Source: Crenothrix polyspora (GTDB lineage: Bacteria > Pseudomonadota > Gammaproteobacteria > Methylococcales > Methylomonadaceae). From it: a stretch of DNA of 64,000 nucleotides. Positions within the stretch are counted from its first letter, which is position 1. Each line of letters begins with the position of its first letter. The notes beneath the pieces were generated by a model. The model searched no databases. It was not told the DNA's origin and saw nothing but the letters and a program-made list of their open reading frames with translations. The stretch lies in the NCBI GenBank assembly GCA_945877505.1, contig CAMDWT010000002.1, forward strand, positions 35,453-99,452. Direction: 5' to 3'. The translations under genes were made by a program, and so were the position numbers. Positions 20,724 through 31,325 of the stretch are shown one piece after another.

Positions 20724-21892
20724 AAGGATCTCTTGTTAATAAAATGTTCTAAGCGTTGCATTGCTACTTTCATTATAGCTATGGAGGTTGTATAAGAAAA
20801 ACGAAGCATGTGATGGGCTTCATGCTTGCCAAAGTCAATTCCCGGCGTTATTGCCAAGCCTTCAGACTCCAACAAATCTGAAGCAAATTGATGGCTGTCA
20901 TCCGTAAATTTTTTACAATTAGCATAAATATAAAAAGCACCTTCTGGTTTGATGGGGATTTCGAAACCTATTCGTAATAAATTCTCATAGAGAAAGTTAC
21001 GTCTGGCAGCAAATTCTGAGCGTCTGTATTCAAGTTCAGTTAAGGTGGTGTCATCAAAGGCGGCTAAAGCAGCGTATTGAGATTGCGTAGATGTGGCAAT
21101 ATAAATATTTTGCGCTAATTTCTCAGTGGCTTCAATAAATTCATCTGGCACAATTAACCAGCCAATACGCCACCCCGTCATGCCAAAATACTTAGAGAAA
21201 CTATTGATTATAAAAACATTGTCGCTGTATTTTAGTGCAGTTACAGCTTTTTGGTCATAAACTAGGCCATGATAGATTTCATCTGAATAAAAACAACCAC
21301 CTAGATTATTAACCGTGTTTATGGCTTTTTTTAATTCTTCAGGATTAATTAATGTACCTGTCGGATTGGAGGGTGACGCAATTAATGCACCTTTGGAAGA
21401 GGATGACCAATGCGCTTTAATTTGTTGTGCTGTTAATTGATAATGGGAATTTGCATCAACAGGAATACTTTTTGTTATACCGCCAAACAAAGTGCTGAAA
21501 TTACTATTGCAGGGGTAGCAAGGGTCCGCCATCAGGACTTCTTCATTTGGGTTGAGACTGACACCAAAAGCTAGTAAAAAGGCACCAGAAGCGCCAGGCG
21601 TTACAAATATGCGTCGTTGATCGACTGTAATGCCATGTTCTTGTAGATAGAAAGCGGCTATTTTGTTTTGTAGTTCGGGTAAGCCGGCTGCAGGCGTGTA
21701 TTTAACGGCTCCTGTCTTAAGATGCTTAATACCAGCTTCAATTATAGTTCTAGGTGTGGGAAAGTCCGGTTCACCAATTTCCATATGAATGACATCAATA
21801 CCTTGCGCCTCCAATTGCTTAGCTCGTCGTAGTAACTCCATGACATGAAACGATGAAATTTTTGAATTCCGCTCGGCCAATCGACGTTGCAT
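20720..21892 (-). CDS. pyridoxal phosphate-dependent class I/II aminotransferase
   Basis: SPSNPTGTLI, SFSKYFGMTGWRIGW PLP-lysine motif. Confidence 0.92.
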   Translation of the reverse strand: MQRRLAERNSKISSFHVMELLRRAKQLEAQGIDVIHMEIGEPDFPTPRTIIEAGIKHLKTGAVKYTPAAGLPELQNKIAAFYLQEHGITVDQRRIFVTPGASGAFLLAFGVSLNPNEEVLMADPCYPCNSNFSTLFGGITKSIPVDANSHYQLTAQQIKAHWSSSSKGALIASPSNPTGTLINPEELKKAINTVNNLGGCFYSDEIYHGLVYDQKAVTALKYSDNVFIINSFSKYFGMTGWRIGWLIVPDEFIEATEKLAQNIYIATSTQSQYAALAAFDDTTLTELEYRRSEFAARRNFLYENLLRIGFEIPIKPEGAFYIYANCKKFTDDSHQFASDLLESEGLAITPGIDFGKHEAHHMLRFSYTTSIAIMKVAMQRLEHFINKRSL

Positions 21893-22005
21893 TTGCTGTT
21901 TATCCTTAAATTAAAGGTAAATGATACCAATAATCCTTGCTAACTGGCGAGTATTCCGTTATAAATGCGCAGTTTTTATTTATATTGATCTATAGGAGTT
22001 AATGG

Positions 22006-22440
22006 ATGACCGATAGTGCTAAACCAACTGCATCACCTTTCAGTTTTAAGCCTTATAACGAAACAAAAGGCGAAGAATATATGAATGAAGCTCAATTAAA
22101 GCATTTTGCGACCATTTTAAAAAACTGGAAAGCAGAATTAATGCACGAAGTGGACCGTACCGTGCATCACATGCAAGATGATGCTGCTAACTTCCCTGAC
22201 CCAAATGATAGGGCTACTCAAGAATCAGAGTTTAGTCTGGAATTAAGGACACGAGACAGAGAGCGCAGACTAATTAAGAAAATTGATGAATCTCTTAAAG
22301 AAATTGAATCAGGTGATTATGGCTTTTGTGAGTCTTGTGGCATAGAAATAGGTATACGTCGCCTTGAAGCTAGGCCGACGGCTAGTTTGTGCATTGACTG
22401 TAAAACACTGGATGAGATTAGAGAAAAACAAATGGGCTAA
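22006..22440 (+). CDS. dksA: RNA polymerase-binding transcription factor DksA
   Basis: [35 protein letters not shown] zinc finger; [21 protein letters not shown]. Confidence 0.96.
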   Translation: MTDSAKPTASPFSFKPYNETKGEEYMNEAQLKHFATILKNWKAELMHEVDRTVHHMQDDAANFPDPNDRATQESEFSLELRTRDRERRLIKKIDESLKEIESGDYGFCESCGIEIGIRRLEARPTASLCIDCKTLDEIREKQMG

Positions 22441-22450
22441 ATAGGTTAGC

Positions 22451-23323
22451 GTGATTGATAGACAGTCTTATGTTGGCCGGTTTGCTCCTTCACCTACCGG
22501 CCCTTTGCATCTAGGTTCGCTTTATACTGCACTAGCTAGTTTTTTAGATGCCCGTTCTAAGCAAGGCTTGTGGTTACTTCGGATTGATGATCTAGATACT
22601 CCCCGAAATATCATTGGTGCAGCTGATAATATAGTAAGAACCTTAGACACATTTGGTTTGCATTGGGATGGTGCGATTGCTTATCAGAGCCAAATGCTTG
22701 CAGATTATCAAGAAGCGTTGGAAAAATTATTAAACAAACATATTCTTTATCCGTGTACCTGTAGTCGAAAGGATTTGTCGACAGTTTATTCAGGACACTG
22801 TCGAGATCAACAGAAATCACCTGAAAGTGCTTACTCCTACCGAATTAAAACAGATGAAAAAGTTATTTCTTTTGTCGATGAATTACAAGGGTTAATCTCA
22901 TATAATCTTGCTGATTATGGCGATTTTATTTTAAAAAGAAAAGACCATGTTTTTGCCTATCAGTTTGCTGTTGTAATTGACGATAACAGGCAATTGATTA
23001 ACCATGTTGTGCGTGGCGCAGATCTCTTAGAATCAACTCCTCGACAGATTTATCTACAACAAAAATTAGCGTTAAATACGCCTAGCTATATGCATGTCCC
23101 TATTATTGTCGATGCGCAAGGCTATAAACTCAGCAAGCAAACACTCGCAACAGCCGTTGATTTAAGTCATCCAAACTTAGTTATTTTTGAACTGCTTACT
23201 TTATTAAAGCAAAACCCACCACGCACTATTCAGCAAGCCTCAGTAAGAGAGTTACTTGAATGGGGAATAGAGAATTGGACTCCATCAAAGTTAGAAAACT
23301 GTCTGTCTATTAGTCAAAGATAA
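22451..23323 (+). CDS. gluQ: glutamyl-Q tRNA(Asp) synthetase
   Basis: GRFAPSPTGPLHLGSLYTALASFLDAR, truncated GluRS, adjacent to dksA. Confidence 0.95.
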   Translation: MIDRQSYVGRFAPSPTGPLHLGSLYTALASFLDARSKQGLWLLRIDDLDTPRNIIGAADNIVRTLDTFGLHWDGAIAYQSQMLADYQEALEKLLNKHILYPCTCSRKDLSTVYSGHCRDQQKSPESAYSYRIKTDEKVISFVDELQGLISYNLADYGDFILKRKDHVFAYQFAVVIDDNRQLINHVVRGADLLESTPRQIYLQQKLALNTPSYMHVPIIVDAQGYKLSKQTLATAVDLSHPNLVIFELLTLLKQNPPRTIQQASVRELLEWGIENWTPSKLENCLSISQR

Positions 23324-23562
23324 AAAGTCCAATTAGACAATGCTATGACTATTCAATGGATAATTTCTTGAGTTTGGTGTTGACTAGGCAACTAAAGGTT
23401 TAACGGTTATTATATAGAAGGATGTACCTTAATGATTTATGAATCTGATGTACGTAATTGTCTTGAATAATTTTACGCTAACCCCATTATTAATCCGGGG
23501 TTATGTATATTTGGCGAGTCAATAGGACATAACTAACAATCTAATTAATAACGGAGATACTT

Positions 23563-24138
23563 ATGGCAATATCACTTAGTAAGGGCGGTAACGTTAATCT
23601 TAGCAAAGAAGCACCGGGACTAAATAAAATTGTGGTGGGCTTGGGCTGGGATTCTCGAGCCACTGATGGTGCGGCATTCGACTTAGATGCCAGTGCTTTT
23701 TTGATTAAGCCGGATGGTAAAGTAAGATCAGACAGTGATTTTTGTTTTTACAATAATAAAGTTGTTGGTGAGGGTGCTGTTCAGCATGCTGGTGATAATA
23801 CGACTGGCGTAGGTGATGGTGATGATGAGACTATAAAAGTAGAATTGTCAAAAATCCCAAGCGATGTCGATAAGTTGGTATTTGCTGTAACGATTCATGA
23901 AGCCGATTTGCGTAAACAAAATTTTGGTCAAGTTAATCATGCCTATATTCGAGTCCTCAATGAGCAAGGGGGTCAAGAAATAGCTCGTTATGATCTAAGT
24001 GAAGATGCATCGATTGAGACAGCGATGATCTTTGGGGAAATCTACCGTGTGGGTGATGATTGGAAATTTAAAGCCGTTGGTCAAGGTTTTGCAGGCGGGC
24101 TTGGGTCCTTGGCTTCCTCTTTCGGCGTTAGTATTTAA
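23563..24138 (+). CDS. TerD-family protein
   Basis: [30 protein letters not shown] ... [10 protein letters not shown] ... GDGDDETI Ca-binding motifs. Confidence 0.95.
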   Translation: MAISLSKGGNVNLSKEAPGLNKIVVGLGWDSRATDGAAFDLDASAFLIKPDGKVRSDSDFCFYNNKVVGEGAVQHAGDNTTGVGDGDDETIKVELSKIPSDVDKLVFAVTIHEADLRKQNFGQVNHAYIRVLNEQGGQEIARYDLSEDASIETAMIFGEIYRVGDDWKFKAVGQGFAGGLGSLASSFGVSI

Positions 24139-24231
24139 GCCGTTTACACAGCAATCTTTTTTCTTTGAGCGATAAAAGTTGGATGATGATACATCGTTCT
24201 GTTTTATCCTCATTATTCTAGCCCAACAATT

Positions 24232-24262
24232 GAGCAGATTTATTAAGTAAATAAATCTGCTC
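24232..24262. repeat. perfect inverted repeat between the two terD genes
   Basis: GAGCAGATTTATT-AAGTA-AATAAATCTGCTC, 13-bp arms, 5-nt loop. Confidence 0.85.
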
Positions 24263-24327
24263 TAGCCCTTATTTAAACAAAATGAGTGGTTATCAATATG
24301 GGTATTTAATTTAGGAGCAGTGTATTT

Positions 24328-24921
24328 ATGGCTATTAATTTGCAAAAAGGACAAAAAATCTCGTTATCGAAAGAATCGGGTGGTTCCTTAAGTAAAGTTG
24401 TTATGGGTTTGGGCTGGGATGCAAAAAAAAGCAGCGTAGGATTATTGAAAGGGATGTTTGGCGGAGGTAATACTAGCGCTATCGATTTAGATGCGTCTTG
24501 CGTTTTATTTAATGAACAAAATGCGGTGGTTGATACGGTATATTTTGGGCAATTAAAGAGCCGTGATGGGAGTATTCTGCATACAGGTGACAATCGTACT
24601 GGCGAAGGTGACGGTGATGACGAGCAGATTATTGTTGATTTAGATAAAATCCCCTTAACGGTTAAATCATTGGTTTTTACAGTGAGTTCTTATACCGGGC
24701 AAACGTTTGATACAGTTGATAATGCGTATTGTCGCATTGTTGATAACAGCAACAATAATGAAGTAGCCCGTTACACCTTAAGTGCGCAAGGCTCACACAC
24801 GGCTCAAATTATGGCTAAATTATATCGTCATAATGGTGAGTGGAAAATGCATGCCATTGGTGAAAATGGTACAGGTAGAACCATTGCTGATATCTTGCCG
24901 CAAATTGTTATTCATTTGTAA
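24328..24921 (+). CDS. TerD-family protein (TerZ-like)
   Basis: MAINLQKGQKISLSKESGGSLSKVVMGLGWD ... IDLDASCVLF ... GEGDGDDEQI. Confidence 0.95.
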   Translation: MAINLQKGQKISLSKESGGSLSKVVMGLGWDAKKSSVGLLKGMFGGGNTSAIDLDASCVLFNEQNAVVDTVYFGQLKSRDGSILHTGDNRTGEGDGDDEQIIVDLDKIPLTVKSLVFTVSSYTGQTFDTVDNAYCRIVDNSNNNEVARYTLSAQGSHTAQIMAKLYRHNGEWKMHAIGENGTGRTIADILPQIVIHL

Positions 24922-25937
24922 TGAGAATATGGTTTAACAAAACATTTTCAACTATAAGCGCTGTTTTTAGAGATCTTCGCCAATCAACGTCTGATGGCGA
25001 AGTCACCCTGATTTGCACCCACTCCCACCAAGCGGCATCCGCTTTCTTAGCCGCTGATGAAAGCTATCTTGAGCCCGATTTAATGGGCATGGCTTATGTG
25101 GAATGGTGCGTAGATTTTTGTCGGCAGCATCAAATTAATTTATTTTGGCCAGGTAAGGAAGCGGCCTTGATCAGTAAATTTCATATGTTGTTTCAGGCTA
25201 TTGGTGTAGAAGTCTTGTCGGTTGCAGAATATCAAACATTGATGTTATTGCATGATAAAGCACTTTTTTATACTGATTTGAGTCCAGATGTCGCCAAAGC
25301 AATGGATTTTATCGCCGTTAATAATGCCGATGACTTTGATAGTGCTATCGAACAATTATCAAAAAAGCATCAGAAGTTGTGTGTTAAGCCAGCGGTATCC
25401 GTTTTTGGTTTGGGATTTCGGGTTCTGGACACTCAGCGTGATAGCATCACCCAATTACTTAAAGGTGTTGAGTATCAAATTCCTTTACAAGAATTAAGGC
25501 GTGGCATGAATAATACCCCGCAATTTGAAACTTTATTAGTCATGGAGCATTTGGGTGGCCCTGAATGGAGTGTTGATTGTGCAGGCCAAAAAGGTGAGTT
25601 ACTGTGTGCGGTGCAGCGTAAAAAATCCCAATTAGCCGGTTATGGTCAAACCATAGATAACAATATCGCTTTAGAAGACATGGTGACTCGGTTAACCAAG
25701 CATTACAAATTAAACGGTTTATATAATATTCAATTTAAAGAGGGTGCTAATGGACCACGTTTATTAGAAATTAATCCAAGACCTTCGGGCGGTTTTGGTA
25801 TGGCTTGTTTGTCGGGTGCCAATTTGGCGTACATTGCCTTGCAAAGTATTAAAGGTGAAACCTTCCAAGTACCTACTATCAATTATGGCCTTAGGGTCGC
25901 TGAAGTCAATACGCCGGTTGTTTTGAATGGAATGTGA
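24921..25937 (+). CDS. ATP-grasp domain protein of the Ter-associated biosynthetic module
   Basis: ATP-grasp-like LVMEHLGGPEWSVDCAG ... LLEINPRPSGGFGMAC; start overlaps the terD stop. Confidence 0.85.
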   Translation: MRIWFNKTFSTISAVFRDLRQSTSDGEVTLICTHSHQAASAFLAADESYLEPDLMGMAYVEWCVDFCRQHQINLFWPGKEAALISKFHMLFQAIGVEVLSVAEYQTLMLLHDKALFYTDLSPDVAKAMDFIAVNNADDFDSAIEQLSKKHQKLCVKPAVSVFGLGFRVLDTQRDSITQLLKGVEYQIPLQELRRGMNNTPQFETLLVMEHLGGPEWSVDCAGQKGELLCAVQRKKSQLAGYGQTIDNNIALEDMVTRLTKHYKLNGLYNIQFKEGANGPRLLEINPRPSGGFGMACLSGANLAYIALQSIKGETFQVPTINYGLRVAEVNTPVVLNGM

Positions 25938-26014
25938 CCCTTATGGGGTACGTAATTAAACCACTCACTCCTATAGTTATTTTCTACTACGTCCAATAGT
26001 TCTCAGATTAAATT

Positions 26015-27214
26015 ATGCAAAAAAAAGTAACTGTCAACTTAGATACTGGAACACTTGAATTGAAAGTGGAATCAGGACATATTCCGCTTAAGCGTTTGTT
26101 GGGTTTTGCAGCACGGGTAAATAGTAAGCGTAAGTTTTTACTGGTCAGTAAAGTTTTGGGTAAGCATTATCCCGTATCACCTATAACGATGAGCTGGTCT
26201 TATCGTGCGTTAGCAAGAGCTGTTTTAAAGGACGGAATAGGTGAGTCTTCAGTGTGGATTGGTATGGCGGAGACAGCGACTGGATTAGGTTATGGTGTAT
26301 TTGAAGCAGCCAGCTTAGCAGGCATTAAAAGTGCCTTATTTATACAAACAACGCGCTATCATCTAGAAACTATTGAGCGCCTTGAATTCCAAGAAGCCCA
26401 TAGTCATGCGACTGACTTTTTCTTATATTACCCTCAACATCCTGAATATAGAGAACGATTTTTAAAGGCAGAAACGCTGGTATTGATAGACGATGAAATC
26501 AGTACAGGTAAAACTTTTTTACGACTTATCAAAGCTTATCAAGCCGTAAATCCTAGCCTGCGTAAAGTGTTTATTGTCAGCTTGGTTAATTTTGCTCATC
26601 CCGATGATCGAATAGCCTTAGAGACTCAAGCGGGTGTTGCAGTTGAGTGGGTATGTTTTAGGCAAGGTTTTATGGATTTCATAGCCTGTCAGAATGATGT
26701 CTTAGAAAATATGACTGTTAATGTCTTAGGTAATGGTGCTTGTAAGAAACATTTACTAGCGTGGCCTGGACGATTAGGTATGGCAGAACCGATCAGTTTG
26801 GATGCTGAGGTTATTGAACAATTATACATAAGCGGCTTTAAATGCAATTCGGAAGATACTAAACCTGTTTTAGTCCTAGGGACGGGTGAATGTATCGCTC
26901 CGGCCTACTTGTTGGGTCGCACGTTGGAACGTAATGGTTTTAAAGTAAAAGTGCAAAGTACGACACGTTCGCCGATTCATGTGGGTAATGATATTAAAAG
27001 TGCTTGCCAATTTGAAGATAACTACGAAGATAATATACCCAATTTTATTTATAATTTAGAGCCTGAAGCGTATCAGGATATTGTTTTATGTCATGAAACG
27101 CCACTTAATCAATCAATAATTAATCGATTGCATGCATGGCAAGCCATTAGTGCTCGATTTGAAATCTACCCAAATAATCCTCACCATGCAAAGTTATATT
27201 TTTTTAGACCTTGA
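26015..27214 (+). CDS. phosphoribosyltransferase (Ter-associated, likely with C-terminal TRSP domain)
   Basis: PRPP-loop-like LVLIDDEISTGKTF; C-terminal VLGTGECIAPAYLLGRTLERNGFKVKVQSTTRSPI. Confidence 0.85.
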   Translation: MQKKVTVNLDTGTLELKVESGHIPLKRLLGFAARVNSKRKFLLVSKVLGKHYPVSPITMSWSYRALARAVLKDGIGESSVWIGMAETATGLGYGVFEAASLAGIKSALFIQTTRYHLETIERLEFQEAHSHATDFFLYYPQHPEYRERFLKAETLVLIDDEISTGKTFLRLIKAYQAVNPSLRKVFIVSLVNFAHPDDRIALETQAGVAVEWVCFRQGFMDFIACQNDVLENMTVNVLGNGACKKHLLAWPGRLGMAEPISLDAEVIEQLYISGFKCNSEDTKPVLVLGTGECIAPAYLLGRTLERNGFKVKVQSTTRSPIHVGNDIKSACQFEDNYEDNIPNFIYNLEPEAYQDIVLCHETPLNQSIINRLHAWQAISARFEIYPNNPHHAKLYFFRP

Positions 27215-27941
27215 TGACACACTGTTTCAGACGATAAGAAAATGTGGATTAGGCGCGGATGATCCTCAATTACAGGTGCGAGCCTATTTGCCTGATGGAA
27301 CCCCTAATTCATTCGCGACGTATAAACAGCAATGGTTGTGGCATTGGCTAGAAAAAGGTTTCAAAATTGTGCCTGTTACTGGGCGCGATGGATTTGCTTT
27401 TGATCGTGTTACATTACCGTTTCAAGAGGAAATTGTCTTAAATCATGGTGCTGTTATTTTGGATAAAGACCGTAATATTGATCGTGTTTGGATGGCTAAA
27501 ATAATGCAAGAATTACCCAAGTATCATGAACTCTTACTTGAGTTATGGTCAGAAATAGAGGCTTATTGTCTTTGTAATAAGGGTTATAAAGTACGCTTAG
27601 TTAATGACTTCGATGTAACTTGGTACGGTGTAATTAAGCATGTCGAGGGTACTGAAGCGCCTTTAGAATTGATATTGAAGGGTATTATTAAAAAACACCC
27701 TTATATTCTCAATGGCAGTTTATATTGGCATTTGAATGGCAATAATTTAGCAGTGTTGCCCAAAATTATTAACAAAGAAAGTGCGGTGAGTTATTTAATT
27801 AATAATTATAAAAAACAGCATCCTGCCTTAGTAACTTTTGGAGCAGGAGACAGTAACACAGATGCGCCTTTTATGGGTTTATGTGATTACGCATTAATTC
27901 CAAAAAATACACAATTATATCAATCGCTGGCTTTAGCTTAA
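27186..27941 (+). CDS. HAD-family hydrolase (Ter-associated)
   Basis: FLDLDDTLFQT motif I, FGAGDSNTDAPFM motif IV; likely start ATG 27186, overlapping the PRTase 3' end by 29 bp. Confidence 0.88.
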   Translation: MQSYIFLDLDDTLFQTIRKCGLGADDPQLQVRAYLPDGTPNSFATYKQQWLWHWLEKGFKIVPVTGRDGFAFDRVTLPFQEEIVLNHGAVILDKDRNIDRVWMAKIMQELPKYHELLLELWSEIEAYCLCNKGYKVRLVNDFDVTWYGVIKHVEGTEAPLELILKGIIKKHPYILNGSLYWHLNGNNLAVLPKIINKESAVSYLINNYKKQHPALVTFGAGDSNTDAPFMGLCDYALIPKNTQLYQSLALA

Positions 27942-29044
27942 TGAAAGACACTTGGCCTTTTACGGGGAGTTACAAGCCTGACGATGTGCAATTTTTGCTA
28001 AAACCGATCAGTTTGATTGACACGCCCGTGCACCTAAAAGAAAGTCTGATCCAGTCAGGTCAGAAGCATTATTCTGAAATGCTGAGTCATGAGGCCTTGC
28101 CTTCGACTGATTATTTGTCATTGTTCTATGAGGCGATGGTGGCCAATCAGGATCGTATGGCCGAGCATTTGTTGCTGCTAGCGGAAGGCATTATCGCTAC
28201 TCGTCGGCATCCTATTACTTTAGTGTCGTTAGCCAGAGCAGGAACACCTATCGGGGTATGTCTTAAGCATATATTAAAGCGGTATTTTAATATTGAAGCT
28301 GAACACTATTCAATTTCTATTCTTAGAGATGTAGGTGTCGATACAAATGCCTTGCGTTATATTTTGAAAAGTCATGCCCCAGAATCGTTAGTCTTTGTAG
28401 ATGGCTGGACAGGAAAAGGCGTTATTGCAAGGCAATTAGCCAACAGTTTGCAAGCTTTTGCCAAGAGTGATGGCGTTCATATTGTTCCGGAGTTATATGT
28501 ATTAACTGATTTATCGGGGTGGGCTGCCGTTGCGGCCTCTACGGAAGATTATTTAATTCCCTCTTGTATTCTTAATGCAACTGTATCCGGATTGATCAGT
28601 CGATCCGTGTATGAAAAATCGACTGTCAGCTCGACTGATTTTCACGCTTGTCTTTATTATGAACACTTTGCCAGTGATGATTTATCGACTTATTTTGTTG
28701 ATGCACTATTGGCTAGAGTGGCGCTGATTAGACCTGTTTTTACGGGTAGGTTTATTGATCATTCTAGTCACTGCGAATCGTTACAAGCGATTTCTGACCA
28801 ACTTTTGACGTGGGTTTCTGAACGTTATGGTCTTAGCCAACACAATTATATTAAACCGGGAATTGGTGAAGCAACGCGGGTTTTATTGCGGCGTGAAGCC
28901 GCGGTATTACTTTTACAGGATTTACACGCTGATGCGACGCAACATTTGTGCTGGTTAGCACGCTCCAAGTCAATACCCATAGAAGTTTTTAGTGATTTAC
29001 CCTATCGTGCCGTTGCGTTAATTAAAGAGATCAGACATGAATAA
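27941..29044 (+). CDS. StiP-family (Ter-associated cysteine protease/PRTase-like) protein
   Basis: PVTLVSLARAGTPIGVCLKHILKRYF ... FVDGWTGKGVIARQL; position in the Ter-associated operon. Confidence 0.8.
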   Translation: MKDTWPFTGSYKPDDVQFLLKPISLIDTPVHLKESLIQSGQKHYSEMLSHEALPSTDYLSLFYEAMVANQDRMAEHLLLLAEGIIATRRHPITLVSLARAGTPIGVCLKHILKRYFNIEAEHYSISILRDVGVDTNALRYILKSHAPESLVFVDGWTGKGVIARQLANSLQAFAKSDGVHIVPELYVLTDLSGWAAVAASTEDYLIPSCILNATVSGLISRSVYEKSTVSSTDFHACLYYEHFASDDLSTYFVDALLARVALIRPVFTGRFIDHSSHCESLQAISDQLLTWVSERYGLSQHNYIKPGIGEATRVLLRREAAVLLLQDLHADATQHLCWLARSKSIPIEVFSDLPYRAVALIKEIRHE

Positions 29045-29972
29045 TAAGTTACAGTCATTTTCGCCTTGGATGTTAGGCGCGCCACTCTATATGCCAGGTA
29101 ATCGGCGCGATATTATGGAAATTGCTAATGGCGACAAATATTCTATGCTCCGATCAATGATTTTTTGTACAGAGGATGCTATATCTAAAACGGAGGTGGA
29201 TAGTTGTGTCCGGCATATAGGCTTATGCTTACAAGGTTTTAGAGAGCCCACTCATCAATTTCGGTTTATACGTGCAAGAAATCCGGAGATATTGGCTCGG
29301 TTATTGGCGTTGCCAAATATTGAAAAAATTGATGGCTTTGTGTTACCAAAGTTTACTGAAGCGGTATTTGATGCTTATTTTGATCAATTAAAAGGCACCT
29401 CATTTAAGGTTATGCCGACCTTAGAAACCAAAGAGGTTTTTGATGTCAATGCAATGATTCAATTACGTGAAGGCTTGTTACAGGATACTATTGCTCAACG
29501 CATCTTAATGTTAAGAATTGGTGGTAACGATTTAATGAATCTTTTAGGTCTGCGTAGATCACGATTGTCGACGATTTATGAAACGCCCATTGGTAATGTC
29601 ATCTCACAACTAGTCACTATTTTTAAGCCGTATGGGTTTTCATTATCGGCACCTGTGTTTGAGTTTTTGGATGACTCAGAAACATTACAAAAAGAAATAA
29701 AGCTCGATTTGGCTTATGGATTGTTAGGTAAAACAGCTATTCACCCTACACAAGTGTCGACGATTGAAGAAAATTACGCAGTAGATTTGGAAGATTATGA
29801 GATGGCGCTTAGTTTAAGTGACACAGAAGCACCAGCCGTTTTTAGAATGCATAATGCGATGTGCGAAGTCGCAACACATCATCAATGGGCAAGCAATATC
29901 ATCAATAGGCAACAATGTTATGGAATCAAAGACGCTTTGTTGTTACAAGAATACGCAGAGGTGTCTTTTTAA
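29037..29972 (+). CDS. HpcH/HpaI aldolase / citrate lyase beta-like protein (Ter-associated)
   Basis: GAPLYMPGNRRDIMEIANG, GKTAIHPTQVSTIEENY; overlaps the preceding ORF by 8 bp. Confidence 0.87.
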   Translation: MNNKLQSFSPWMLGAPLYMPGNRRDIMEIANGDKYSMLRSMIFCTEDAISKTEVDSCVRHIGLCLQGFREPTHQFRFIRARNPEILARLLALPNIEKIDGFVLPKFTEAVFDAYFDQLKGTSFKVMPTLETKEVFDVNAMIQLREGLLQDTIAQRILMLRIGGNDLMNLLGLRRSRLSTIYETPIGNVISQLVTIFKPYGFSLSAPVFEFLDDSETLQKEIKLDLAYGLLGKTAIHPTQVSTIEENYAVDLEDYEMALSLSDTEAPAVFRMHNAMCEVATHHQWASNIINRQQCYGIKDALLLQEYAEVSF

Positions 29973-30042
29973 TTATTTAACAATGTTAAAATAAGATAGC
30001 GTAAATTTATACTACCCCCCTACTTAAACAAGGAAAGCACTA

Positions 30043-30495
30043 ATGAGTTTCGATAATTTTTTGAGTCAATTAAAAAGTAAAGCTAATGAATTAAAAACAG
30101 AGGCCCTAAAGTTTAAAAATAAAGATTTTTTAAATGCCGCGATGGCCGGTTCTGCATTAATTGCAATGGCTGATGGCAGTATTAGCTCAATAGAAAAACA
30201 AAAAATGATTAAATTTATTGAAAGTAATGATGCGCTTTCAATCTTTACAACGAGTGATGTTATTAAAGCATTTCAGGACTTTGTTGGACAATTGGAGTTT
30301 GATAAAGATATTGGTGAGGCTAAAGCTTATCAAGCGATTGGTAAAATGAAATCTAATAGTGAGGCGTCACGCTTGTTACTTAGAATGATTATTTCTATTG
30401 CCTCATCTGATGGTGATTTTGATGGCGATGAGAAAAAGATAGCCGTTAAAATAGCGAAGGAATTAGGTATTAATCCTGCTGAATTTGAACTGTAA
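30043..30495 (+). CDS. TerB-family protein
   Basis: AAMAGSALIAMADGSISSIEKQKMIKFIE ... SIASSDGDFDGDEKKIAVKIAKELGI. Confidence 0.9.
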   Translation: MSFDNFLSQLKSKANELKTEALKFKNKDFLNAAMAGSALIAMADGSISSIEKQKMIKFIESNDALSIFTTSDVIKAFQDFVGQLEFDKDIGEAKAYQAIGKMKSNSEASRLLLRMIISIASSDGDFDGDEKKIAVKIAKELGINPAEFEL

Positions 30496-30525
30496 TTTGA
30501 TTAGCTTATCTCGTTAAAAGCTATA

Positions 30526-31317
30526 TTAATAACCTTCAGTCTTTATTTGCATACCGAATAAAGGTTCATCGAGTCGAGTCGTAGCGGTCTGAATGAGACC
30601 ATCAGGATATAAGTTGATGGTCCTATAGCCGGGGGATTTTGAGTCTAGGCTAAAGGTTTTGCTGTGCGGGGTAAACTGAAAGCAAGTCGATGGTGTACCT
30701 AAAAAGCGCAACGAGTCAATTGAGACGTCCATTTCTTGATGAATATGCCCCCAAGTAATTGCTTTTACTTGGGGGTGTTTTTTGATAAGGCTAAGCAACA
30801 CTTCATTATTTTCAATAATCATAGTATCCATCCAAGCACTTTTAGTTTCTAGGCAATGGTGATGTACAGCGATGAGCGTATGATGATTTGGGTTCTTAAG
30901 AAGACAATCCTCTAAAAATAATAACTCTTGCTTTGATAAGTTACCACCCGGTTTTCCAAGTATTTGGCTGTTGAGACAAATGAGTTGCCAGTTATTCAAT
31001 AAAGTTTGTTTATCGCAATTTACTAGGCGTGTGTTGAAAACTTGCTGCATGAGGTCGACATCATCATGATTACCTGGCAAGCAAATACTAGGTGTTTGTG
31101 TTGCTTCAAGTCTATGTAAAATATGCTTATAGCTGGCCTCACAAGGGTTTTGAGCTAAGTCTCCCGTAACCAGAATTAAATCAAAATGCTTGTTTTCAAT
31201 AAAAGCAAGATCAAGGATGGCTTTAAAGTAGTGAGCAGTATTGATACCTTGAAAAGTTTCATTTAAATCGGCCATGATGTGCATGTCCGTGATCTGTAAT
31301 ATAGAAAAAGGACTCAT
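30526..31317 (-). CDS. cpdA: 3',5'-cyclic-AMP phosphodiesterase
   Basis: Metallophosphoesterase motifs QITDMHI, VTGDLAQ, LPGNHDD, WGHIHQ. Confidence 0.88.
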   Translation of the reverse strand: MSPFSILQITDMHIMADLNETFQGINTAHYFKAILDLAFIENKHFDLILVTGDLAQNPCEASYKHILHRLEATQTPSICLPGNHDDVDLMQQVFNTRLVNCDKQTLLNNWQLICLNSQILGKPGGNLSKQELLFLEDCLLKNPNHHTLIAVHHHCLETKSAWMDTMIIENNEVLLSLIKKHPQVKAITWGHIHQEMDVSIDSLRFLGTPSTCFQFTPHSKTFSLDSKSPGYRTINLYPDGLIQTATTRLDEPLFGMQIKTEGY

Positions 31318-31325
31318 GAGAGGGG

